This document shows, piece by piece, positions 51,338 to 59,623 of a stretch of DNA of 64,000 nt. The notes beneath the pieces are model-generated. The model saw only the letters and a program-made list of their open reading frames with translations. It had not been told where the DNA came from and did not search any database. The position numbers were made by a program, and so were the translations under genes. This DNA comes from Planctomycetota bacterium (GTDB lineage: Bacteria > Planctomycetota > UBA1135): positions 1 through 64,000 of the forward strand of contig PAHY01000006.1 of NCBI GenBank assembly GCA_002705055.1, in the 5' to 3' direction. The stretch's first letter is position 1, and every line of letters starts with the position of its first letter.

Positions 51338-52360
51338 CTACTGCGTGAAGATCTTCTGGAACTCTTCCTCGACTTCCTGAAGCTCCGTCGCCGCAGCTTC
51401 CCAGTCGACGGCGAGCACCGCAAAGTCCCGGAACGGAAGCTGCAAGCCCTCGGGGGCCTTTGCCTCCGGGTGCAGCGGGATCTGGCGCGCGCGACTGTTG
51501 GCTAGGTACTCCTCAATCTCCGGCGAGACCAGGTAGTCGATGAACTGCTGCGCCGCCTCCATGCGCTCGCTGCCCGCGATCATGCAGGCGGTGTTCGGGA
51601 TCAGCAGCGTGCCCTGGACGGCATCGGTCTGGTCGGGGTAGACGACCTCCATGGCGTAGCCGTTGGCGATGGCTGCTGCGGCGTCATCGGTGTCGGTGAG
51701 GCACCACGGGAAATCGCCCTGGCAAACGCGCTTCATGGAGGTGGCGTTGCCGTTGGTCAAGGCGATTCCGGATTCCCGGGACGCGCGCAGCCAATCCAGA
51801 ACCTGTTCCCGTCCCAGCTGCTGCGAGAGCACCGCGAAATGGGTCAGCGTGGTGCCAGTCAGCGGCTGGGCCATGCTGCCGTACTTGGCATACTCGGCGG
51901 CGGTCATCTCCCAGATCGAAGGGGGCAGGCTGGTGCCGGCGGCTTCGAGCTGCTTCGGATCCACCATCAACACCCGCGCGCGCGCGGCGAAGCCGACCCA
52001 GTGCCCCTCGGCGTCGCGAAACTCGGCCGGAATCGCGCGGGTGGCCTCCGACTCTGCGGGCTGCGTCAGGCCCAGCCGCTTCAGCCGAATCGTGTGGGCG
52101 ATCTCGTTGTTCCAGAAGACGTCACACTGCGGCGCGTCCTTCTCGGCGATCAGCCGATTCACCAAGCCGACCGTCTTGTTCTGCTCGACGTCGTACTGGG
52201 CGCGCACCTTGAGGCCGGTGCGCTCCTCGAACATCTTGATGATGGGCTCGGAGTGCTCCTGGTCGTGCGAGGCGTAGACGACGAGGTCATACTCGGCGCC
52301 GCCACAGGCAGGAAGGGTCCAGGCTACGAGCGCCAGGAGGGGGACGAGGGAGGCTCGCAT
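51338..52360 (-). CDS. Fe(III)-type substrate-binding lipoprotein (FbpA-like)
   Basis: The 340-residue lipoprotein (lipobox LPAC, C19) is a cluster D periplasmic-binding protein. YDLVVYASHDQEHSEPII, DVFWNNEIAHTIRL, RDAEGHWVGFAARARVLMV and the C-terminal YLVSPEIEEYL align with FbpA-type iron-binding proteins. Which residues bind iron cannot be fixed by eye. ATG 52360 is chosen because the signal peptide starts there and a TAAGTT box ends seven bases upstream. It leads a five-gene operon with permease, ATPase, multihaem cytochrome and HEAT lipoprotein. Other oxyanion or thiamin ligands cannot be excluded. Confidence 0.83.
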   Translation of the reverse strand: MRASLVPLLALVAWTLPACGGAEYDLVVYASHDQEHSEPIIKMFEERTGLKVRAQYDVEQNKTVGLVNRLIAEKDAPQCDVFWNNEIAHTIRLKRLGLTQPAESEATRAIPAEFRDAEGHWVGFAARARVLMVDPKQLEAAGTSLPPSIWEMTAAEYAKYGSMAQPLTGTTLTHFAVLSQQLGREQVLDWLRASRESGIALTNGNATSMKRVCQGDFPWCLTDTDDAAAAIANGYAMEVVYPDQTDAVQGTLLIPNTACMIAGSERMEAAQQFIDYLVSPEIEEYLANSRARQIPLHPEAKAPEGLQLPFRDFAVLAVDWEAAATELQEVEEEFQKIFTQ

Positions 52361-52367
52361 GCCGCAG

Positions 52368-52373
52368 AACTTA
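52368..52373 (-). promoter_or_regulatory. -10 box of the Fe(III)-type importer operon (leaderless)
   Basis: TAAGTT on the minus strand ends seven bases before the ATG at 52360. Confidence 0.45.
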
Positions 52374-52418
52374 GCAACGAGCGTGCCGAGCCCCGCTGCC
52401 GCCGGGCGAAACTCAGAT

Positions 52419-52434
52419 GTTCCCTGCAGGGAAC
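52419..52434. promoter_or_regulatory. Perfect 16-base palindrome, operator or hairpin
   Basis: GTTCCCTGCAGGGAAC is a perfect palindrome, 59 bases upstream of the iron-importer start and six bases after the sulfatase-like gene's stop. It could be a dimeric repressor site for the importer operon, or a small terminator hairpin (stem six, loop TGCA) for a gene on either strand. It does not match the Fur box. Confidence 0.4.
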
Positions 52435-52440
52435 CTGCGA

Positions 52441-53979
52441 TCAGTCGCCGTCCGACTCGTCGGCGAACTCCTCGGGATCGACGTAACCCAGGTCGATCAT
52501 CAGATTGCGTTCCTCCTCGCTGAGTCGTTTCCAGTCGCGCACCCCGGGGGCGAGCTGGTGTTCCAGCTGCCAGTCCGCGGCCTTGTCCTCCCAGGCCTGC
52601 TTGGCGGGTTGGATCGCCTCCAGCCAGGCTGCTTGTCGGCTGGCGAGGTCCTGCTTCTCGCCGGGGTCCTGCGCGAGCTCGTAGACCTCGGGGGCTCGCT
52701 CGCTGTCGGGGAAGAACATCGCCTTGCGCTCGCCCTCGCGCCACGAGAGCTGATGCTCGGGCCAGTTGGACTCGCCGATGATCGTGTGCGCAGCGGCGGG
52801 GTCGGTGGTGCCGAAATCCAGCACCCGACCCAGCATGCTGGGGGGCAGCGAGTCGGCGTCGAGACCGCCCCAGTAGAGCAGGGTCGGCATCACATCCAGC
52901 AGGTCGACTGGGTCGGCGCGGCGCCCGGTGACGGTGCCCGGCCCCTGGACCAGGAAGGGAATGTGCGCGGTCGATTCGTAGATCTGATGGTGACCGTACT
53001 TGCCGTGCTCCCAGAACTCTTCGCCGTGGTCCGAAGTGAGCAGGAACAGCGTGTTGCTGCGATCGATGCCGCGCGCCTTCAGTTCGCCGATCAGGCGCCC
53101 GAAGGCGGTATCCATCTGGCGGATCTCAGCCTGATAGAGGGCCTGGAGAAAGCGCAGGTCCTCCGGCTCGGGGAACTCGCCTTCTTCGGGCAGCGCCGGC
53201 CGGTAGTAATCGCCCTGCAGTTTGCGAATCGCGCCCTTCATCCCCAGGTTCGCGACCCAATGATCGCGGGCACCCTGCCAGGCGGCGCGCAGCGGGCCCT
53301 GATAGTTCGGGTCGGCGAAGCGCTCGACGTGCTCGGGGGCAGGCACGTAGGGCGTGTGCACCTGATAGGTGTGCAGGAACAGGAAGAAGGGCTGATCGGG
53401 CTTGCGTTCCTGATCGAGCCACTGCAAGGCGCGATCGACCCGGTTGTCGGCGCCGAGGAACTTCGAATCCCAGGTCTGGAAGCCCTGGGCGAAGCCGCGG
53501 TTCTCTTGCAGGTTGCCGCCATCGGCGATCGCCGCCGTCTGATAGCCGACCTCGGCGAGCACCTCGGCCAGCGTGATCGCTCGCTGCGAGAGCGCCGGGA
53601 AGATCGGCTCCTCGTCTTCGCCGCGCGGGACGCGGTTCCAGACGCCGTGAATGCGCGGGTAGGTGCTGGTGAAGAGGCTGGCGTGCGAGGGCGAAGTGCT
53701 GGAGGCCGGCGCGAAGGCGCGATCAAAGACCAGCGATTCTTCCGCGAAGGCGTCGAGCGAGGGCGAGGTGGGAGCCTCGTGCCCGTACATCCCGAGATAA
53801 TCCGCCCGCTGCGTGTCCATCAGGAAGATCAGGATGTTGGGTCGCTCGTCGGCGCGCAGCGGCGCCGAGGATTCTTGCGTTGAAGAATCCGAGCCTCCCG
53901 GCGCAGGGCTTTCGCCACATGCGCTCAGAATGCCGCCCAGAGCCAGGGCGAGAAGGAATCGGTCGCGGAGGAATTTCAT
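52441..53979 (-). CDS. Sulfatase-like lipoprotein of the alkaline phosphatase superfamily
   Basis: The 512-residue lipoprotein (lipobox SAC, C21) has the sulfatase fold: NILIFLMDTQRADYLG with metal Asp55, the nucleophile region SSTSPSHASLFTS near residues 93-105, and SDHGEEFWEHG supplying late metal ligands. True sulfatases need C/S-x-P-x-R, with the Cys or Ser converted to formylglycine; here the equivalent reads T95-S-P-S-H, with Thr and no Arg. The enzyme is thus unlikely to be a formylglycine sulfatase and may be a phosphodiesterase or phosphotransferase using Thr. ATG 53979 is fixed by the signal peptide. It shares a bidirectional promoter with the aminotransferase. Confidence 0.83.
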   Translation of the reverse strand: MKFLRDRFLLALALGGILSACGESPAPGGSDSSTQESSAPLRADERPNILIFLMDTQRADYLGMYGHEAPTSPSLDAFAEESLVFDRAFAPASSTSPSHASLFTSTYPRIHGVWNRVPRGEDEEPIFPALSQRAITLAEVLAEVGYQTAAIADGGNLQENRGFAQGFQTWDSKFLGADNRVDRALQWLDQERKPDQPFFLFLHTYQVHTPYVPAPEHVERFADPNYQGPLRAAWQGARDHWVANLGMKGAIRKLQGDYYRPALPEEGEFPEPEDLRFLQALYQAEIRQMDTAFGRLIGELKARGIDRSNTLFLLTSDHGEEFWEHGKYGHHQIYESTAHIPFLVQGPGTVTGRRADPVDLLDVMPTLLYWGGLDADSLPPSMLGRVLDFGTTDPAAAHTIIGESNWPEHQLSWREGERKAMFFPDSERAPEVYELAQDPGEKQDLASRQAAWLEAIQPAKQAWEDKAADWQLEHQLAPGVRDWKRLSEEERNLMIDLGYVDPEEFADESDGD

Positions 53980-53996
53980 GCCGATGGCCGCCGCTC

Positions 53997-54003
53997 TAGG
54001 ATA
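53997..54003. promoter_or_regulatory. Mirror-image -10 boxes between sulfatase-like and aminotransferase genes
   Basis: TAGGATA reads TAGGAT on plus (53997-54002) and TATCCT on minus (54003-53998). The sulfatase-like ATG is 18 bases away, leaving a leader of about a dozen bases; the aminotransferase ATG is 52 bases away and has a leader of about 45. Confidence 0.55.
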
Positions 54004-54054
54004 CCCCGAGCGTGGCCCTCGCCGCGCGCCGCCTTTGGATTCCGCCTCTCTCCC

Positions 54055-55248
54055 ATGACGCGCACTCTGACTCCCCTCACTCTTGCCGAGCGCATGGGCC
54101 GCCTCGGAACCGAGACGGCTTTCGAGGTCCTGGCCAAGGCCAAGCAGCTCGAAGCCCATGGCAAGGACATCATCCACCTCGAGATCGGCGAGCCCGATTT
54201 CGATACCCCGAAGAACATCATCGAGGCCGGGGTCGATGCGCTGCGCAACGGCTACACCCACTACGGCCCGGCGGCCGGCCTGCCCGAGGCCCGCGAGGTC
54301 GTGGCCGACTACGTGGCGCGTACCCGCGGCATCGCATGCGGCGCCGACGAGGTCGTGATCGTGCCGGGCGGTAAGCCCACCATGTTCTTCGCCATCCTGG
54401 CGCTGGTGAATGCCGGCGACGAGGTCATCTATCCCAACCCGGGCTTCCCGATCTATGAGTCGATGATCAACTTCGTCGGCGGCAAGGCGGTGAGCTGCCC
54501 GATCCGGGAAGAGAATGCCTTCGCGCTCGACCCGCAGGACGTGATCTCGCGGATCACCGACAAGACCAAGATGGTCGTGCTCAACTCGCCGGCCAACCCG
54601 ACCGGCGGCGTGACGGGCAAGGCCGAGCTCGAGCAGATCTGCGCCGAGCTGAAGAAGCACCCGGACATCTGGATCCTGTCCGATGAGATCTACAGCCGGA
54701 TGCTGTACGACGGCGCCGAGCACTTCAGCCCGCTGAGCGACCCGGAGCTGCGCGATCGGATCATCCTGCTCGATGGTTGGTCGAAGACTTACGCGATGAC
54801 CGGCTGGCGCCTGGGCTTCGGCGTGATGCGCCCGGACCTGGCGGCGCAAGTCGCCAAGCTGATGGTGAACAGCAACTCCTGTTCGGCGGCGTTCACCCAG
54901 CGCGCCGGGATGGAGGCGCTGACCGGGGATCAGTCCGCGGTCGACGCGATGCTGGCCGAGTTCGACAAGCGTCGCAAGCTGATCGTCGAGCTGGCCAACT
55001 CGGTGCCGGGCATGAGCTGCCACCTGCCGGTGGGGGCTTTCTACATCATGCCTTCGATCAAGCAGACGGGCCGCAAGGCCAAGGAACTGCAGGACATGCT
55101 GCTCGAAGAGGCTGGGGTCGCTTCGCTGGCGGGCACCGCCTTCGGCGCCGAAGGCGAAGGCTACCTGCGCTTCAGCTACGCCAACTCGGTGGAGAACATC
55201 GAACGCGCCTTTGACCGCATCCGCGATTGCTTCGCGAAGCTGGCATGA
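54055..55248 (+). CDS. Class I/II PLP aminotransferase (aspartate aminotransferase-like)
   Basis: The 397-residue enzyme belongs to fold-type I aminotransferases. Hallmarks in order: [50 protein letters not shown] and the PLP lysine K244 in [14 protein letters not shown]. The layout is that of subfamily Ib aspartate aminotransferases and prephenate aminotransferases. It ends with ATGA overlap into the threonine aldolase gene, so two amino-acid enzymes are made together. Its exact amino acid is unknown. There is no Shine-Dalgarno site before the ATG. Confidence 0.88.
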   Translation: MTRTLTPLTLAERMGRLGTETAFEVLAKAKQLEAHGKDIIHLEIGEPDFDTPKNIIEAGVDALRNGYTHYGPAAGLPEAREVVADYVARTRGIACGADEVVIVPGGKPTMFFAILALVNAGDEVIYPNPGFPIYESMINFVGGKAVSCPIREENAFALDPQDVISRITDKTKMVVLNSPANPTGGVTGKAELEQICAELKKHPDIWILSDEIYSRMLYDGAEHFSPLSDPELRDRIILLDGWSKTYAMTGWRLGFGVMRPDLAAQVAKLMVNSNSCSAAFTQRAGMEALTGDQSAVDAMLAEFDKRRKLIVELANSVPGMSCHLPVGAFYIMPSIKQTGRKAKELQDMLLEEAGVASLAGTAFGAEGEGYLRFSYANSVENIERAFDRIRDCFAKLA

Positions 55249-56279
55249 GTCGGGTCGCTGACTTCCGTTCGGATACGGTCACGCGCCCGACCGCGCGCAT
55301 GATCGAGGCCATGGCGGCCGCCCACGTCGGCGACGATGTGCTGGGCGACGATCCCACCGTGATGCGCCTGGAGGCCACCTTCGCCGCGCTATTCGGCAAG
55401 GAGGCGGCGATCTTCCTGCCCTCCGGCACGATGGGCAATCAGTGCGCGGTGGCGGCGCACATCGTCCCGGGCGAAGAGGTCATCGTCGAGGCCAACTCGC
55501 ACATCTTCAAGTATGAAGGCGGCGCGCTGGCCCGCATCGCCGGGGCGCACGTGAACATGATCCAGGGCGAGCGCGGGATGTTCCCGCTGCCGGATCTGGC
55601 CCGCGCCTTCCGCGCTCCCTCGGTGCACTTCCCGCGCACCGGGCTGGTCTGCGTCGAGCAGACGCACCTGATGTCGGGCGGCTGCATCGTGCCGATGGAG
55701 TACCTCGAAGAGGTCAAGGACATGGCCGCGCACCATGGCGTGCCGGTGCATATGGACGGCGCCCGGCTGTGGAATGCCCAAGCCGAAACCGGCGTCTCCT
55801 TTGAGGAGTACGGGCGCATCTGCGACTCGGTGTCGGTCTCGCTTTGCAAAGGCCTTTCCTGCCCGGTCGGTTCGATGCTGATCGGCGATGGAGCCTACAT
55901 CGAGCGCGCGCGCCACGTGCGCAAGTGGATGGGGGGCGGCATGCGCCAGGCCGGCTACCTGGCGGCCTGCGGCCTCGTGGCGCTCGAAGAGACGCTGCCG
56001 CTGATCTCCGAGGACAACGCGCGCTGCCGCGGGCTCTCGGTCGCCGCGCTAGGCCTGGATGGGCTCAAGATGGCGCAGGATACGGTCGACACCAATGTGC
56101 TGTTCCTCGAGGTCACCGCGCCCAAGCTGGACGCGCCGATGCTCGAGTCCGAGCTGGCCGAACGCGGCGTCCTGGCCCTGGCGCTCGGTCCGCGCCTGCT
56201 GCGCTTCGTGACCCACCGCGGCATCACCCACGCCGATGTCGACCACGCCGTGAACGCTCTGCAGTCCATTCTCTCCTAG
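55245..56279 (+). CDS. ltaE: Low-specificity L-threonine aldolase
   Basis: The 344-residue PLP enzyme splits threonine or allo-threonine into glycine and acetaldehyde. [14 protein letters not shown] at the N-terminus, [31 protein letters not shown] and the PLP lysine K202 in [16 protein letters not shown] are diagnostic. The start ATG overlaps the aminotransferase stop (ATGA) and fits the usual DxRSDTxTxP start. It is four bases ahead of the phosphohexomutase gene. beta-Tyrosinase-type lyases are ruled out by length. Confidence 0.93.
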   Translation: MSRVADFRSDTVTRPTARMIEAMAAAHVGDDVLGDDPTVMRLEATFAALFGKEAAIFLPSGTMGNQCAVAAHIVPGEEVIVEANSHIFKYEGGALARIAGAHVNMIQGERGMFPLPDLARAFRAPSVHFPRTGLVCVEQTHLMSGGCIVPMEYLEEVKDMAAHHGVPVHMDGARLWNAQAETGVSFEEYGRICDSVSVSLCKGLSCPVGSMLIGDGAYIERARHVRKWMGGGMRQAGYLAACGLVALEETLPLISEDNARCRGLSVAALGLDGLKMAQDTVDTNVLFLEVTAPKLDAPMLESELAERGVLALALGPRLLRFVTHRGITHADVDHAVNALQSILS

Positions 56280-56283
56280 TTCG

Positions 56284-57642
56284 ATGTCTGTCTTCAAAGC
56301 CTATGACATCCGGGGCACCTACCCGGATCAGATCGATCTCGAGCTGGCGCGTCGCGTCGGCCGCGCTTTCGCCGATTTCCTCGGCAAAGGGCCGCTGGTG
56401 GTGGGGCGCGACATGCGCACCATGGCCGTCGAGGTGCAGTCGGCCTTCATCGAAGGGGTGCTCGACGCTGGCATCGATGTCCTCGACATCGGCCTGGCCA
56501 GCACCCCGCAGACCTACTACGCGATCGGCAGCCTGAAGGCGGCCGGTGGTGCCGCGGTCACGGCCAGTCACAACCCGGCGCAGTACATCGGCTTCAAGGT
56601 CACGCGCGAGGAGGCGATTCCGATCTCGGGGGACACCGGCCTGAAGGACATCGAGAAGCTGGCCACCACGCCCGAGGCGCCGGCCCCGGTCGCGCAGCGC
56701 GGCAGTGTCACGCAGGTCGATACGCTGCCGGGCTACCTGGACCACGTCTGCCGCTGGGCGGACATCGCGCGTCCGGTCAAGATCGCCAGCGATGCGGCCA
56801 ACGGCATGGCGGCGCATACTTTCCCGGCGCTGCTGGAGCGACTGCCCGAGATCGAGAATCACGGGCTCTACTTCGAGCTGGACGGCACCTTCCCCAACCA
56901 CGAAGCCAACCCGCTGAAGCACTCGAACCTGGTCGATCTCCAGGCCAAGGTGCGCGAGACCGGCGCCGAGCTGGGGGCGGCCTTCGATGGCGACTCCGAC
57001 CGCTGCTGCTTCGTCGACGAGACCGGGCGGCCGCTGGGCAATGACATCATCACCACGCTGGTCGCGCGCGAAGTGCTCAAGAAGGAGAAGGGCGCGGCGA
57101 TCGTTTACGACCTGCGGTCTTCGTGGGTCCTGCCGGAGACGGTGCTCGCCGGCGGCGGCAAGCCGGTCAAGGAGCGCGTCGGCCACAGCTTCCTGAAGGA
57201 GCGGATGCGCGAGCACGACGCGCCCTTCGGCGGCGAGCTGTCGGGTCATTACTACTTCCGCAAGAACTGGTACGCCGACAACTCCGAGATCATTCTGCTC
57301 GCGGTCCTCAACATTCTCAGCCGCAGCGAGAAGACCTTGAGCCAGCTCGCCGACGAGCTGCTGTGCTACCACAGCACCGGCGAGATCAACTTTGAGGTCG
57401 CCGACAAGGCGGGCGCGCTGCAGAAGCTGAAGGACTCCTTCCCGGACGGTCAAATCGACGAGTTGGATGGAGTCACGATTGCCTACGGTCAGCCGGATCA
57501 GCCGGGCTGGTGGTGGGTCAATCTGCGGCCCTCCAACACCGAGCCGCTGCTGCGCATGACTCTCGAGGCCGATGAGGCCGAAGTCATGGAGCGACAGAAG
57601 GCCAAGGTCATCGAGATTCTCGGCGTTCAGCCGGAGGAATAG
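56284..57642 (+). CDS. Phosphomannomutase/phosphoglucomutase
   Basis: The 452-residue enzyme interconverts hexose 1- and 6-phosphates. It has the four alpha-D-phosphohexomutase signatures: phosphoserine S95 in TASHNP, metal loop DGDSDR, sugar-binding GELSGH and phosphate-binding RPSNTEP. FKAYDIRGTYPDQI at the start is typical of the AlgC/ManB group. It supplies activated sugars for polysaccharide or glycoprotein synthesis. It follows the threonine aldolase by four bases and precedes arginase by two, so it is part of one operon. Confidence 0.94.
   Translation: MSVFKAYDIRGTYPDQIDLELARRVGRAFADFLGKGPLVVGRDMRTMAVEVQSAFIEGVLDAGIDVLDIGLASTPQTYYAIGSLKAAGGAAVTASHNPAQYIGFKVTREEAIPISGDTGLKDIEKLATTPEAPAPVAQRGSVTQVDTLPGYLDHVCRWADIARPVKIASDAANGMAAHTFPALLERLPEIENHGLYFELDGTFPNHEANPLKHSNLVDLQAKVRETGAELGAAFDGDSDRCCFVDETGRPLGNDIITTLVAREVLKKEKGAAIVYDLRSSWVLPETVLAGGGKPVKERVGHSFLKERMREHDAPFGGELSGHYYFRKNWYADNSEIILLAVLNILSRSEKTLSQLADELLCYHSTGEINFEVADKAGALQKLKDSFPDGQIDELDGVTIAYGQPDQPGWWWVNLRPSNTEPLLRMTLEADEAEVMERQKAKVIEILGVQPEE
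57633..57637 (+). promoter_or_regulatory. Shine-Dalgarno site that decides the arginase start
   Basis: GGAGG ends seven bases before the TTG at 57645, supporting this weak codon as the start. Confidence 0.65.
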
Positions 57643-57644
57643 AG

Positions 57645-58574
57645 TTGCCGGATCGTGGCAAGTCCTTGCGCCTGATCGGCGTTCCGCTCGACCACGGGGC
57701 CAGCCGCCGCGGCACCGATATGGGCCCGAGCGCGCTGCGCATCGCCGGCCTCGGGCGCGCGCTCGAGCGTCTCGGCTGGTCGGTCGAACGCGAGGAGGAC
57801 GTCCCGGTCGCGGCCATGGAGACGCAGGCCTCGAGCGCCGAGCACGAGCTGAAGCATTACGAGCTGATTCTCGCGGCGTGCACCGATCTGGCCGCCCGCG
57901 TCCGTCGCGTCCTCGAACAGAATCAGGTGCCGCTGGTCCTGGGGGGAGATCACTCCATCGCGATGGGGACCATCTCCGGGGTTTCCTCGTACGTGCGCGC
58001 GCAGGGAGCGGAGCTGGGGCTCATCTGGTTTGATGCCCACGGCGATATGAACACGCCGTCCAGTTCGCCTTCCGGCAACATTCACGGGATGCCGCTGTCC
58101 CACGTCCTCGGCGTCGATGGCGTGGACGAGGGTCTCGCAGGGATCGAGGGCTTCGCGCCCAAGGTCAAGCCCGAGAACGTGGCGCTGATCGGGATTCGCG
58201 ATATCGATGACAAGGAGCGCGGCATCATTCACGAGTCCGGCATCCGCACCTTCACGATGAGCGAGATCGATCGCCGCGGCATGGCGGCGGTCACCGCCGA
58301 AGCGCTCGAAGTGGTCACCTCCGGAACGAGCGGTTTCCACGTGTCCTTCGACGTGGACGGCTGCGATCCGGCGGTCATCCCGGGCTCGGGCACGCTGGTC
58401 CCGGGCGGCGTCAGCTATCGCGAGGCGCACTATCTGCTCGAAGAGTGCGCGGCGACGCGCAAGATGCTGTCGATGGAAGTGGTCGAACTGAACCCCTTCC
58501 TGGATCAGGGCAACATCAGCGCCGAGCGGGCACGGGATCTGATCCTGTCCGCCTTCGGCAAGCGCATTCTCTGA
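57645..58574 (+). CDS. rocF: Arginase/agmatinase family ureohydrolase
   Basis: The 309-residue enzyme hydrolyses arginine (or a related guanidino compound) to urea. Mn2+ ligands are H103 in GGDHSIAMG, D130, H132 and D134 in FDAHGDMN, and the two aspartates of SFDVDGCDPAVIPG. RLIGVPLDHGASRRGTDMGPSALR at the start is arginase-type, and the loop PSSSPSGNIHGMPL is the arginine-contacting segment. It therefore looks like arginase rather than agmatinase. TTG start with GGAGG seven bases before. It converges with the K+ channel gene after a four-base gap. Operon with phosphohexomutase, aldolase and aminotransferase. Confidence 0.9.
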   Translation: MPDRGKSLRLIGVPLDHGASRRGTDMGPSALRIAGLGRALERLGWSVEREEDVPVAAMETQASSAEHELKHYELILAACTDLAARVRRVLEQNQVPLVLGGDHSIAMGTISGVSSYVRAQGAELGLIWFDAHGDMNTPSSSPSGNIHGMPLSHVLGVDGVDEGLAGIEGFAPKVKPENVALIGIRDIDDKERGIIHESGIRTFTMSEIDRRGMAAVTAEALEVVTSGTSGFHVSFDVDGCDPAVIPGSGTLVPGGVSYREAHYLLEECAATRKMLSMEVVELNPFLDQGNISAERARDLILSAFGKRIL

Positions 58575-58578
58575 TCCG

Positions 58579-59598
58579 CTAGGGCTGCGAGGCCTGGAAC
58601 GCGTCGAGGTCTTCGCGCAGGCCCATCAGCATCAGGTGATCGCCCGGGGCAAGCGGGTGGTCCGCCGCCGGATTGAACTGCGGGCGTGGGGCGCCGGCCG
58701 CCCGCACCGCGACGGCGATCAGCCGGAAACGGTTGCCCAGGTCGAGAGCGCGCAGGGTGGTCGTCTTCGGATCCTGGCCGAGCGGAAGCTCGACTTCCTC
58801 GATCAGCATCTCGTGATCCTCGCCGCCGAGGGCCAGGTCGGCGAGCTCGACCGCGCTCGGACGCAGGAACGCATGCGCGAGGCGCTTGCCGCCCAGCTGG
58901 TAGGGGGTCACCACCCGCGTGGCGCCGACCAGCAGCAGCTTGCGCTCCGTCAGCGGATCTTCGGCTCGGGCCACGATCGGGCACTCGGTGTTGTGCTGGC
59001 GCGCCGTCAGGGTGATGAAGACGTTGCCGGCATCGCTGCCGATCGCGGCGATCACGCCGCTGGCCCGCTCGATCCCAGCCTGCAGCAGCAGCTCTTCATC
59101 GGTGGCGTCGCCGTGCAGGCAAAGCACGCCCTCGGATTCGAGCTCGTCGAGGATTTCCTCATTGGACTCGATGATCACGTAGCTCCGGCCGGCCGCGTCG
59201 AGTTCGCGGCGGACAATCTGGCCGAGGCGACCGTGGCCGCACAGGACGATATGCCCTGAGAGTTCGTCGATCACTTTCTGCATCTTGTTGCGATGGTGGG
59301 CCCAATAGTGGCTGAGCAGGTTCATGCCCAGCAGGTTCACGGCGAGCGCGGTGGTCAGCAGGCCGCCGCCGATGATGACCATGACCACGAAGCGGCCGAG
59401 GTTGGAGGGTTCGTGGAGCTCGCTGAAGCCAACCGTGGTGACCGAAATCACCGTGAAGTACAGACATTCGAACCACGGCCAGCCTTCGATCAAGCGCAGC
59501 GAGACGGTGCCAAACAGCAGGACACCCAATCCGAGGGCGATGACCCGCTTGAGTTGCCTGCGCTGAACCTCTTGCTCGTAGTTCTTGACCGGCGCCAC
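58579..59598 (-). CDS. Two-segment potassium channel with TrkA-type regulatory domains
   Basis: The 339-residue protein has two membrane segments around a pore loop with the selectivity filter TTVGF (residues 54-58), then a TrkA_N/RCK Rossmann domain (from about 116, HIVLCGHGRLGQIV, with ESNEEILDELESEG) and a TrkA_C domain to the C-terminus. This is the MthK/Kch architecture: K+ channel gated by a nucleotide or ion binding to the RCK ring. GTG 59598 is chosen because a TAGAAT box ends seven bases before it and homology starts there; the in-frame upstream codons run into the divergent mcsB gene. Confidence 0.88.
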   Translation of the reverse strand: MAPVKNYEQEVQRRQLKRVIALGLGVLLFGTVSLRLIEGWPWFECLYFTVISVTTVGFSELHEPSNLGRFVVMVIIGGGLLTTALAVNLLGMNLLSHYWAHHRNKMQKVIDELSGHIVLCGHGRLGQIVRRELDAAGRSYVIIESNEEILDELESEGVLCLHGDATDEELLLQAGIERASGVIAAIGSDAGNVFITLTARQHNTECPIVARAEDPLTERKLLLVGATRVVTPYQLGGKRLAHAFLRPSAVELADLALGGEDHEMLIEEVELPLGQDPKTTTLRALDLGNRFRLIAVAVRAAGAPRPQFNPAADHPLAPGDHLMLMGLREDLDAFQASQP

Positions 59599-59605
59599 GC
59601 CTCGG

Positions 59606-59615
59606 ATTCTACAAT
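59606..59615. promoter_or_regulatory. Overlapping divergent -10 boxes between K+ channel and mcsB
   Basis: ATTCTACAAT contains TAGAAT on minus (59611-59606) and TACAAT on plus (59610-59615), sharing the central TA. They end seven and eight bases before the start codons GTG 59598 and ATG 59624. The gap between the genes is 25 bases. A TTGACC at 59585-59590 could be a -35 for the plus direction, at 19-base spacing. Confidence 0.65.
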
Positions 59616-59623
59616 CCGGGTCC

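Noticed and set aside
52441-55023. 860-codon version of the sulfatase-like gene
   Set aside because: The extra N-terminus is antisense to the aminotransferase gene. A lipoprotein signal starts at ATG 53979.
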